Part shown: piece by piece, positions 25,842 through 33,673 of the stretch
Position numbering within the stretch: position 1 is the first letter of the stretch
Layout: every line of letters begins with the position of its first letter
Source: Sphingobacteriales bacterium
GTDB lineage: Bacteria > Bacteroidota > Bacteroidia > Sphingobacteriales > Sphingobacteriaceae
DNA length: 64,000 nt
Reading direction: 5' to 3'
Assembly: GCA_028288165.1 (NCBI GenBank)
Contig: JAQBOG010000015.1
Span: 1-64,000, forward strand
Made by a program: the position numbers and the translations under genes
The notes under the pieces: generated by a model
The model's database searches: none
What the model was told of the DNA's origin: nothing
The model's input: only the letters and a program-made list of their open reading frames with translations

Positions 25842-26030
25842 TCCTTAGTTTGAGTTTAAAAGTGTGAAAAGTCGGGAGAACCAGATTTATTACGCATGCT
25901 AGATTTTGCGTTAGGGATTGTAGTGAAAATCCTTTTTGCCCTCTTCCTTCGGGCAAAAAGATTAAAACGTAAAGCCCGCCCGAACGCTCAAAAACTTATA
26001 TTAATGATCAATTTTTCGATTTAATTAAGC
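25842..26030. repeat. MITE-like dispersed element, copy D
   Basis: Core 25908-25989: GCGTTAGGGATTGTAGTGAA ... CCTTTTTGCCC ... GGGCAAAAAGATT ... AAAGCCCGCCCGAACGC. The left end is a degraded TTAGTTTGAGTTTAAAAG and the right end is TTTTTCGATTTAATT. It follows the AraC relic in the same orientation and position in which copy E follows the intact AraC gene, so D and E were probably copied together. The bulk of the gap 25719-26180 is this element plus a decayed hairpin at 26032-26057. Confidence 0.7.
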
Positions 26031-26180
26031 AACCCCACCGATAGATATCAGCGAGGTAAACTTATTGCCGACCGCAATCACAGAGTTAGCAATCCTAACG
26101 CAGAGAGCGCTATTAGGAAACTCATAAGTTAAAAACGAACTCGGCTCTGTGGCAACCTTTGCTCAAGCTTTTATTGGTAA

Positions 26181-26957
26181 TTACAATGTGCGCTTAGCTT
26201 GAAAAGTACCGTGATTATCTGCCCCTTTATATGTGCCCTTAATTTCGTCGGCAGTAATAGTTCCGACTATGGTGGTGGTAGGGCCGCAATTACAATTGAG
26301 CGTAGTTCCGCTAATCGTTCCGGAGGCAGGGTTTATTTGTGATGATGTATTATCTTTCGACAAGGCAAACCAAGTGTTTGTTTTACCCGATGTTATAATG
26401 TTTAAAACCGATGATTGCTGCTGACCCGAATCTTTGATGCCTTCGGTAGTGCCTTCATAGCACTTAATTAAGTTGTCAGAAGTCTCTTTGATTAATTGGA
26501 AGGAGATATTGGGGTGACCCGGAATGCTGAATCCGGACGCTACGGGAGTTGCGCCATTATTAGTTACCGAAAAGTTAAAGGAATAAGTTTGGCTGTTGGC
26601 GGTGCCTGTGAAACTTGCAGAAAAAGTTTGTCCGGCGACCCAATTTGCGGCAGAATTTAATATAATGGTTTGCCCGTCTAATATTAACGTCGCTTTTATG
26701 GCTGTTCCGCTGTTCAATACATCAATAGAAATTATTCCGGTTGAGCCTATTACCACACCTTTGTAAACGCCCTTGCTAATTGTATTATTTGCGGCCAAAG
26801 CATCGGCAGTTGTTTTACAGCTTGCACAGGTATATGGTGGGCTGTCATTTTTATCATCATCGCTTTTTTTACAGGCGCTGGCTAAAACTAGCAGTGATAC
26901 CATCATAAACGATGATAATTTAATTGTTAATCGGGTACTAATTACAAATTTTCTCAT
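26181..26957 (-). CDS. Lipoprotein with beta-rich repeats, function unknown
   Basis: 258 residues from MRKFVISTRL; an upstream in-frame ATG at 26996 falls in the duplicated spacer and is less likely. The lipoprotein signal ends LASAC, followed by Asp/Lys linker DDDKNDSP and a CASC motif. The body contains short beta-sandwich segments (SKGVYKGVVIGSTG, ITADEIKGTYKGADNHG), which suggests two related domains, each beginning with a G-x-Y-K-G-type strand. It is divergent from the AraC regulator (301 bp apart), which may control it. I do not recognise a named family. Confidence 0.65.
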   Translation of the reverse strand: MRKFVISTRLTIKLSSFMMVSLLVLASACKKSDDDKNDSPPYTCASCKTTADALAANNTISKGVYKGVVIGSTGIISIDVLNSGTAIKATLILDGQTIILNSAANWVAGQTFSASFTGTANSQTYSFNFSVTNNGATPVASGFSIPGHPNISFQLIKETSDNLIKCYEGTTEGIKDSGQQQSSVLNIITSGKTNTWFALSKDNTSSQINPASGTISGTTLNCNCGPTTTIVGTITADEIKGTYKGADNHGTFQAKRTL

Positions 26958-26979
26958 GATTGCTTGATTATTGTTTTGA

Positions 26980-27060
26980 AAGGATCTTGGTTTCAATGAG
27001 ACGAATGTAGACGACGAAAAAGGCAGTTCTGCCCCACTTTATAAAGTGGTACAACATAAA
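26980..27060. repeat. Duplicated divergent promoter spacer, copy 2
   Basis: Near-identical partner of 25166-25245, located between the intact lipoprotein and AraC genes. It carries CACTTTATAAAGTG. The remainder of this gap to 27258 is AT-rich with a short shared block just before the AraC start (AAGCACTGAAAATTTATA), also present ahead of the relic at 25285. Confidence 0.75.
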
Positions 27061-27258
27061 AATACAAACGGCAATCATCGCCGCATTGCTTGAAAAGGCA
27101 CTTAATTGTACTTCCCGGAAAGCCATTATTTAGTTTAATAGTAACAGCTACGAATTGATATGTTTTGAAGAGTGTTGAGTGAGTTATGTTTACCCTGTTG
27201 GCTCCCAAACTACTCATCACATGTGCAAGCACTGAAAATTTATAAGTAGTATTGTATC

Positions 27259-28524
27259 ATGGCGAATCAGAATCCTGACTTTTCTTTCTATCTATCAGTA
27301 TTCTGTTGCTTGCATTTATGGCTGCTGTGCTTGTTCCTGATATCTAAAAAGAAAAGGAGCACATCCGATTATTTAATTGCTTTATTTCTCTTTTCTTTTT
27401 CGTTCATCCATTTGCAGCACCTATTGCTTCAGGCTGGATATTTAAATTATGTTCCGTTTTTCGATCCGGTGATGGGCATTATACTAAGTAGCTCTGGGCC
27501 CATATTTTACTTCTACGTACGGTCTATGACTGGCGAGGACAATTTGTGGCCGAAAATGAAAATCCATTTATGGGTGCTTATTCCAGCCATTGTTCACTTC
27601 CTGTTTTTACTGTTTACTAAAAACGGAGCAGAGCTTCAAGATTATTATTATAAAACAAGCAACCAAGCAACACAATACACGCTAATTAATTTATTGCTGT
27701 TAGTGGGTACCTTAGGCTACTTTTTGTTTTACTTAATTGCATCTATCAGGGCGCTTAACCGGCACTCATCTAACATCAAACAATCGTACTCAAACATCGA
27801 AAAGTTGCAGTTGAACTGGTTAAGAGATCTTATCATTGTACTCATGATATTTGCGTGTATTATCGCACCTATTAGTATTTATATTGCCAATACACAGGTT
27901 TCTCAACTGGCCATTGGCTATTTCAGCACCTTCATATATTTCATTATTGTATATAAATCATTGAATTACTCCGTGGTTTTCTCCTCCACTGCCATTCCTG
28001 TTTCTGAAAGTAAATGGGCAAATGCAAAGGGGTTGAACATCAACCTCATTCCAATAGGAAATTTGCAGCATCCTTTTCCTGAAAATGTAAACACCGAAAC
28101 CATAGCCATTTCCGCTCAAGAAACAGCACTTGTTACTACAGAACGATATACAAAATCAGCTTTAAGCAATGAACAGGTAGAAGAATTCGGGCACTCCGTG
28201 GAGATATTCTTAATATCAAACAGTTTACTGTTCGATCAGGATTTATCATTAAAGCAGATGAGCGATGCATTAAACCTGTCTACACACATACTTTCGGAAG
28301 TAATTAACCGATATTATAACAAAAGCTTTTTCGAGCTAATAAACTCTTTCCGGATAGAAGAAGCTAAAAAACAGTTGAAACAAATAAACCAGTCAAATTA
28401 TACCATTGAAGGCATTGGTTATAATTGTGGTTTCGGATCAAGGGCAGCTTTTTATAGAGCGTTTAAAAAATATACAAAGATGACTCCTACAGAGTTTAAT
28501 GCTCATCAATCATCCAATTCTTAA
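27259..28524 (+). CDS. AraC-family regulator with N-terminal membrane-embedded sensor
   Basis: 421 residues. The first 220 residues hold about six or seven hydrophobic helices (SFYLSVFCCLHLWLLCLFLI, VLIPAIVHFLFLLF and others). A linker follows, then a C-terminal AraC/XylS double helix-turn-helix (about 315-415) with LSLKQMSDALNLSTHILSEV and the second-helix signature YTIEGIGYNCGFGSRAAFYR. This 7TM-AraC architecture is typical of Bacteroidota. It may regulate the divergent lipoprotein gene. A decayed duplicate lies at 25318-25718. Intact by length and motifs; the ligand is unknown. Confidence 0.9.
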   Translation: MANQNPDFSFYLSVFCCLHLWLLCLFLISKKKRSTSDYLIALFLFSFSFIHLQHLLLQAGYLNYVPFFDPVMGIILSSSGPIFYFYVRSMTGEDNLWPKMKIHLWVLIPAIVHFLFLLFTKNGAELQDYYYKTSNQATQYTLINLLLLVGTLGYFLFYLIASIRALNRHSSNIKQSYSNIEKLQLNWLRDLIIVLMIFACIIAPISIYIANTQVSQLAIGYFSTFIYFIIVYKSLNYSVVFSSTAIPVSESKWANAKGLNINLIPIGNLQHPFPENVNTETIAISAQETALVTTERYTKSALSNEQVEEFGHSVEIFLISNSLLFDQDLSLKQMSDALNLSTHILSEVINRYYNKSFFELINSFRIEEAKKQLKQINQSNYTIEGIGYNCGFGSRAAFYRAFKKYTKMTPTEFNAHQSSNS

Positions 28525-28660
28525 TTCCTGATTTAACTTCTGATATCAACCTTCATTAAACCACAGTATATACATTATTTGGCCGGTCCTTTACCATATT
28601 TTTAATATTTGCAACCCCGATTAAATAAGCTGGCACATTATTTAGCCATCGAATTAGGTT

Positions 28661-28867
28661 AGTTAAATTCTAAGTTGGATTTTAAAAGAATGATTTGACT
28701 TTGGAAGGTATTTTGAGAAGGGAATTCATCAAAGTTGCTAGGTTTTGCGTTAGGGATTGTAGTGAAAATCCTTTTTGCCCTTCTCCTGGGCAAAAAGATT
28801 GTAACGAAAAGCCCGCCCGAACGCCCAAAATAGGCTTATACAACAGAAATCGAACTGAGGTTTAACT
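28661..28867. repeat. MITE-like dispersed element, copy E (best right end)
   Basis: Core 28747-28826 (GCGTTAGGGATTGTAGTGAA ... CTTTTTGCCC TTCTCCTGG GCAAAAAGATT ... CCCGCCCGAACGCCC). The right terminal repeat, AAATCGAACTGAGGTTTAAC, is near-consensus. The left, AGTTAAATTCTAAGTTGGAT, is degraded. The element occupies half of the gap 28525-28931, about 135 bp after the AraC stop and 65 bp before the next start codon. The rest of the gap is AT-rich without features. Confidence 0.78.
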
Positions 28868-28931
28868 ATCAAATTTTCAATTTTTACAACTAAAACCGTG
28901 AACGAACCGTAAATAGATTAAATAGAAATCT

Positions 28932-29600
28932 ATGAAGTTCTTATTGCTGTATATAATGATCACTCAATATATTACTCCTGCTCCTGAGGTCAGTTCGGAA
29001 CTTTTATCGTATAAAAATCACAAGCACATTCCGCCTGTGATAGAAAAAAACGTACTCAAGGCGCTTTCTTTTTATCCCGAACTTAAAAACACCACCATCA
29101 ATTTTGTATTCAAGAAGAATATAAAAAATTCGGTGATGCAGGCCCAGCCGGTTTTCAATACCCTGATTGGGGATAAAGAAAATAGAACCTATCAAATTAA
29201 TATCAGTGCACTTTTTAAGCTAACACATTCTGCAACTCCCATTCATCAAATTCCAGACGACATTATGGTGGGCTGGATTGGGCATGAACTTGGCCACGTG
29301 CTAGATTACGAAAACAGAAGTAATTTAGGAATGATCGCCTTTGGACTATCATATTATTTTTCTGACAAATACGTCAAAAATGCAGAACGAAGGGCAGATA
29401 CGTATGCTGTTGATCATGGCCTGGGGCAATATATCGTTGCCACTAAACGATTTATTTTAGATAACGCAGAGTTACCCCAGCGGTATAAAGACAAAATTGC
29501 CCGACTATATCTTTCTCCAGATGATATTGTAGAACAAGTGAGAAAATTAGAACAGAAAAAATTAGCGGCTCAAAAAAATAAACTTAAATCAGAGCTTTAA
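28932..29600 (+). CDS. Exported zinc-metallopeptidase-like protein
   Basis: 222 residues with a short N-terminal hydrophobic segment (MKFLLLYIMITQYITPAPEV, a probable signal). The zinc-binding HELGH motif occurs in IGHELGHVLDYENRS at about residue 119, followed by ERRADTYAVDHGL, in which the Asp/Glu could be the third metal ligand as in peptidases of the M48/BlaR1-like groups. The C-terminus is a basic helix. It converges with the GH3-family gene (17-bp overlap of coding ends). Substrate unknown. Confidence 0.6.
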   Translation: MKFLLLYIMITQYITPAPEVSSELLSYKNHKHIPPVIEKNVLKALSFYPELKNTTINFVFKKNIKNSVMQAQPVFNTLIGDKENRTYQINISALFKLTHSATPIHQIPDDIMVGWIGHELGHVLDYENRSNLGMIAFGLSYYFSDKYVKNAERRADTYAVDHGLGQYIVATKRFILDNAELPQRYKDKIARLYLSPDDIVEQVRKLEQKKLAAQKNKLKSEL

Positions 29601-31104
29601 CGTAATTTCCAAATTCTACAAAATCTTCTTCTTTCATCACCCTTGGAATTTTTGCCTGCCCACCTAACTTTTTAAACTCTTCGCTCCAGCGATAAAAGTG
29701 CTCAACCGGAATAATTTCCACTTCCACACCTTTTAAAGCTTTGTCCCGGGCTACTTTATAATTTTTATTGTTTTCACAAAGTTCCGCATCAATCACAGCG
29801 GCAGCTTCTTTATTCTCGATGGTTTTATTAGACCCAATAAACCACTTCATTTTATACTCTTCCTCATTTAAAACCGTGGCTACGGTAAATTCCTTTACCT
29901 CTACCTCGAAATGATCTTGCAATTTTTCGATAGCGCTATTCATTTTTTGAACAGACAGTTGTTCGCCTACCACGTTTAAATAATGTTTGGTTCGGCCGCT
30001 AATTTTAATTTCAGATCTGGCCTTATCGGTAATAATAACGGTATCGCCAATCATGTACCGCCAAGCTCCGGCAACAGTCGAAATCAATAAAACATATTCC
30101 ACGTTTACTTCCGCTTGGTCCAGCGTCAATACCTTTGCATCTTGTTTAACACGCCCTTCTTCATCCATATTGTCATCCACAAAAGGCACAAATTCAAAGA
30201 AAATTCCATTGTTATAACTCAAAACCATCGAAGAAGTATCCGGTCGCTTTTGAGTGGCTAAATAACCTTCGGAAGCCAGGTAAGTATCAATGTAAATCAA
30301 AGGATGGGCAAATAATTTTTCCAAACTTTTCCGATACGGATCAAATGCCACACCACCAGTAGTATACACTTGCAAGTTCGGCCAGATATCGTGAATGGTA
30401 TTCAGGTTATTATGACTTATAATTTCCTTTAGCATCAATTCAACCCATGACGGAATGCCAGAAATACTTCCAATATCCCATTTAGGAGCTTCCTCTGCTA
30501 TGCGCTTAACTTTTTCATCCCAATCTGGAATGGAAGCAATTTCGAATCCTGGCTTATAAAATCCCTTAAACCAAGTCGGGATATTCGCTGCACTGATCCC
30601 GCTAATTTCCCCTTGCAAAAAGTTATTCTCTTCAATCAAACTGGTACTGCTACCAAGCATCATGATTTGCTTTTCAAAATAATCTCCCGGAAGGTTAAAA
30701 TTCTTTAAACTCATTACCTGTTGAACTCCCGTTTTCTTAATTGAATCCAGCATATCATCCGTAACTGGAATGTATTTTTTATTGCTCGTCGTTCCGCTGC
30801 TTAAAGCGAAATAGCGTTGTCCGCCCGGCCAAGTCACATTTTGGTGGCCTTCCAACAAGTAATGCCACCAATCGTTAAACATTTTATCGTAATCATGTAC
30901 CGGAACTTCTCGCTGAAAAGCCTCTACCATATTCGGCTCATTAAGCAACTCGTTGAAATAATATTTCTTTCCAAAAGCAGTATACCTGGCCTTTTCCAAC
31001 AGTTGGCGCAACACCGAATTCTGCGCTTCAACCGGATCAGCATCCGAACTGATGAAACCAGTAAAATCAATCGCCTTCTTAATTACTTCCCCAATAACAG
31101 TCAT
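29584..31104 (-). CDS. GH3 auxin-responsive-promoter-family protein (acyl-adenylase fold)
   Basis: About 506 residues from MTVIGEVIKKAIDF; a longer start at 31143 adds 13 residues that do not fit the family. Conserved blocks include NSVLRQLLEKARYTAFGKKY, FALSSGTTSNKKYIPVTDDM (the adenylate motif), YTTGGVAFDPYRKSLEKLF, RYMIGDTVIITDK and KISGRTKHYLNVVGEQLS. Bacterial GH3 proteins are ANL-superfamily enzymes that activate a carboxylate with ATP; their substrate in Bacteroidota is not defined. Monocistronic. Confidence 0.9.
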   Translation of the reverse strand: MTVIGEVIKKAIDFTGFISSDADPVEAQNSVLRQLLEKARYTAFGKKYYFNELLNEPNMVEAFQREVPVHDYDKMFNDWWHYLLEGHQNVTWPGGQRYFALSSGTTSNKKYIPVTDDMLDSIKKTGVQQVMSLKNFNLPGDYFEKQIMMLGSSTSLIEENNFLQGEISGISAANIPTWFKGFYKPGFEIASIPDWDEKVKRIAEEAPKWDIGSISGIPSWVELMLKEIISHNNLNTIHDIWPNLQVYTTGGVAFDPYRKSLEKLFAHPLIYIDTYLASEGYLATQKRPDTSSMVLSYNNGIFFEFVPFVDDNMDEEGRVKQDAKVLTLDQAEVNVEYVLLISTVAGAWRYMIGDTVIITDKARSEIKISGRTKHYLNVVGEQLSVQKMNSAIEKLQDHFEVEVKEFTVATVLNEEEYKMKWFIGSNKTIENKEAAAVIDAELCENNKNYKVARDKALKGVEVEIIPVEHFYRWSEEFKKLGGQAKIPRVMKEEDFVEFGNYVKALI

Positions 31105-31452
31105 AGGTAAAATTTTCAAAGGCCATTCAATTTTTATGCCCAAACATAGGTCTTGATTTCTGGAGTGTTGATGGAATTTTAAGTGAGAATGCTCATAACG
31201 ACCCAGAAATTTAATCCATTAATTAGTAAAGCAAGAGTAGTGCTTTTCGGTTGGGGCAGTCCCGTTATCCGCTATAGTTTTTACCCCCAAATCACTAATC
31301 GCCGCAGGCAAAAAGCTGCCGCTACTACCGGGTTTATGATGGGGTTGCTTGTGCGTATAGGAAAGTTGGAACTGACCGTTAGGTTGAATAAGTATATAAA
31401 ATACTCACTATCAGAAAGTACCATTGCCACATTTAAGGTCATTTAGTTAAGC
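31105..31452. other. Intergenic DNA without recognised features
   Basis: Leader of the GH3-family gene and upstream DNA. A 264-base open frame (31183-31446) on the plus strand shows no family resemblance and looks accidental. Confidence 0.3.
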
Positions 31453-31671
31453 ATGACCGATTTGGCACAATCTATTGAATTGATGGAAGTTAACTCCGGA
31501 TTGATCCAACTAAACATCCAGCAAATAGCATATTTCCATCAAGAAGTTTCGGCAACTATCATTTATCTGTAGTTGTTAAATCATGAAGGCGAACCCTTAG
31601 TGATTAAATTGAGGGAATCATATTTAGACATTAAAAGGCTTATAAAACAAGTTCATTTGAGCTTGGTTTAA
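31453..31671 (+). pseudogene. Possible small gene interrupted by an in-frame TAG
   Basis: From ATG 31453 the frame gives MTDLAQSIELMEVNSGLIQL, reaching a TAG after 39 codons, and continues in the same frame LLNHEGEPLVIKLRESYL to a TAA at 31671, 73 codons in all. The amphipathic, Glu/Leu-rich peptide looks like a short helical protein such as an antitoxin or small regulator, but I recognise no family. Nonsense mutation or chance. Confidence 0.3.
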
Positions 31672-31733
31672 TCCAAAATTAAGAGTTGAAATAAAAAGCT
31701 GGCAGATTTGGAGGGAAAATTGAATTAGCTTAT

Positions 31734-32993
31734 TTAATAAGGTGACTGTGTAGGAATAACCAACGTTACCTGATGCATACTTCCGAAAGAATACATAATA
31801 TGGACATTAAAAGCATCACAAATTTCCTTCACCACTGCAAGTCCAAGGCCACTTCCTTTGGAATTATCGCCTTTATAAAACCTGTTGAAAATTTGTGCTT
31901 TATTGACAGTTACTTCAGATCCGCTATTAGAGATCGTCATCTCACTTGCAGAGAGGCTGCATTCGATTACTCCCCCATCAACATTATGTTTTATTGCATT
32001 ACTTAATAGATTATTTATCAGCACATCTGCTAAGTCCTTATTCATAAAAATTTTGCAATCCTCAACATTTAAATGAGTTTGAAGATCTTTAGATTTTATC
32101 AATTCCTCAAATTGGCAAAATTTATTGGTGACTAATTCTTTAAAATCAATTAGCTCTACTTCCCGATACTGATTATTGCCGATTTTAGTTAGCAATAGCA
32201 AGGTTTGATTAAGTTTACTAAGCCGTTCTGTTGCGTTAAAAATACTTTGCAGCGGTTCTGATTGATTGGCATTTGCAGACTGGATGAGTAAATCTAATTT
32301 AGATTGGATGATGGCCAAAGGAGTTTGCATTTCATGCGACGCATTTTCAGTAAAATGCTTCAAGCTTTCATATTCCTTCGTAACTCTCAAAGCCATTTGC
32401 GTTACCGATTTATTAAGATCGTTAAATTCTTCCACCCTACTTTCTGGTAACTGTAATGATTGTTTGGAATGCAAATCAAAGTTTTTTAACCGACTTAGCG
32501 TATAAAAAAATGGTTGCCATATTTTCCCAAGAACGAAGCGATTTATTATAAAAATGACAGCAAATAATACAAGAGAAATCAGGCCGGTAATTCCAACAAT
32601 CATTCGTAATAAATATTCGGTTTCAACCTGGGATTTGTATACAATCGCTTTATAGACAGTTCCTTCTACCGCTACTGGGAAAGACAATCTCCGATAAGGT
32701 TCGTAGTTGCCATGATGCACGCTAATCTCCTTTGTATCAATTATTTCACGGGTAATATCATTGCTAGCCGAGGCTTCAAATTTAATCTGCTGATGCTTGT
32801 AATCTGAAGCTAAGGGCAGTTTGTTGTTTAACTTGATATAATCCAGAATCTCCGCTTCTTCTACCTTAAGGTCCTTATCTATCTGGCGTAAAAGGATACT
32901 CTGAATGATAAAATAGTAAGCGATACTGCTTAACATCATTACAATAAAAGCACTGATAATATGAACCCTGCTATATCGGTTAAGTAATTTCAT
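31734..32993 (-). CDS. Sensor histidine kinase, CusS-like
   Basis: 419 residues with two N-terminal transmembrane helices (about 9-30 and 131-155) around a periplasmic domain, then HAMP, HisKA (FTENASHEMQTPLAIIQSKL, phospho-acceptor His), N box (LINNLLSNAIKHN), and a G2 box (GSGLGLAV). The G1 region is ISNSGSEV, a partly degenerate version. It overlaps the response regulator by 4 bp and lies next to the metal-efflux RND operon on the same strand, so it probably senses periplasmic copper or silver. Paralogue of the kinase at 14636-15904 in length, motif and layout. Confidence 0.92.
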   Translation of the reverse strand: MKLLNRYSRVHIISAFIVMMLSSIAYYFIIQSILLRQIDKDLKVEEAEILDYIKLNNKLPLASDYKHQQIKFEASASNDITREIIDTKEISVHHGNYEPYRRLSFPVAVEGTVYKAIVYKSQVETEYLLRMIVGITGLISLVLFAVIFIINRFVLGKIWQPFFYTLSRLKNFDLHSKQSLQLPESRVEEFNDLNKSVTQMALRVTKEYESLKHFTENASHEMQTPLAIIQSKLDLLIQSANANQSEPLQSIFNATERLSKLNQTLLLLTKIGNNQYREVELIDFKELVTNKFCQFEELIKSKDLQTHLNVEDCKIFMNKDLADVLINNLLSNAIKHNVDGGVIECSLSASEMTISNSGSEVTVNKAQIFNRFYKGDNSKGSGLGLAVVKEICDAFNVHIMYSFGSMHQVTLVIPTQSPY

Positions 32994-33667
32994 AGTTCCG
33001 AAAATTTATATCCCATTCCGTAAACAGATTTTATATACTCCGGACAACCCCTTTCGTCCAGCTTTTTTCGCAGATTTTTAATATGAGTATACAAGAAATC
33101 GAAGTTATCAACCATATCAATTTCATCGCCCCATAAATGTTCGGCTATTGCGTTCTTAGAAATAACCCGTTTTTTATTGATGATAAAGTATAAAAGAAGT
33201 TCGTATTCCTTCTTCGTTAATTCAATGGCTTCGTTTTGGATAAATACTATTTTGGCAGAAGTATCAATCGTGATCTCGTTAAACTCAATTAGCGTACTTC
33301 CATTAAAGTTCCGACGCCGGATTATCGCAGCTAATCTTGCACTTAATTCTGCCAAATGGAAAGGTTTCGCGAGGTAATCATCTGCCCCGGATTGCAAGCC
33401 ATCAATCTTATCATCCAAAGAATTTTTTGCCGAAATAATGAGTACTGCATCAGATTTTTTATTCGCCTTCAAGTATTTCAGTAAATCTAATCCGCTTCCT
33501 CCTGGTAAGGTAATATCCAGCAGAATACAGTCGTAATCATATAAACCGATTTTCTCAGTAGCACTATAATAATCAAAAGCAGTTTCACATAAATACCCTT
33601 GTTCTTTCAGGTAAGAAACGATGCTTTTGCTCAAATCCTGTTCATCTTCTATGATTAGTATTTTCAA
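32990..33667 (-). CDS. OmpR-family response regulator, CusR-like
   Basis: 225 residues, same length as its paralogue at 13962-14639. Receiver: MKILIIEDEQ, Asp in ILLDITLPGG (Asp51), Lys in YLAKPF; the C-terminal winged helix ends VYGMGYKFSEL. It lies directly downstream of the RND gene (6-bp gap) and overlaps the kinase. It probably activates the efflux operon in response to metal. The arrangement efflux genes-regulator-kinase in one run suggests one transcript or autoregulation. Confidence 0.92.
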   Translation of the reverse strand: MKILIIEDEQDLSKSIVSYLKEQGYLCETAFDYYSATEKIGLYDYDCILLDITLPGGSGLDLLKYLKANKKSDAVLIISAKNSLDDKIDGLQSGADDYLAKPFHLAELSARLAAIIRRRNFNGSTLIEFNEITIDTSAKIVFIQNEAIELTKKEYELLLYFIINKKRVISKNAIAEHLWGDEIDMVDNFDFLYTHIKNLRKKLDERGCPEYIKSVYGMGYKFSEL

Positions 33668-33673
33668 TCTATG

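Noticed and set aside
31183..31446. 87-codon plus-strand frame upstream of the GH3-family gene
   Set aside because: No family resemblance, low-complexity start and no ribosome-binding context.
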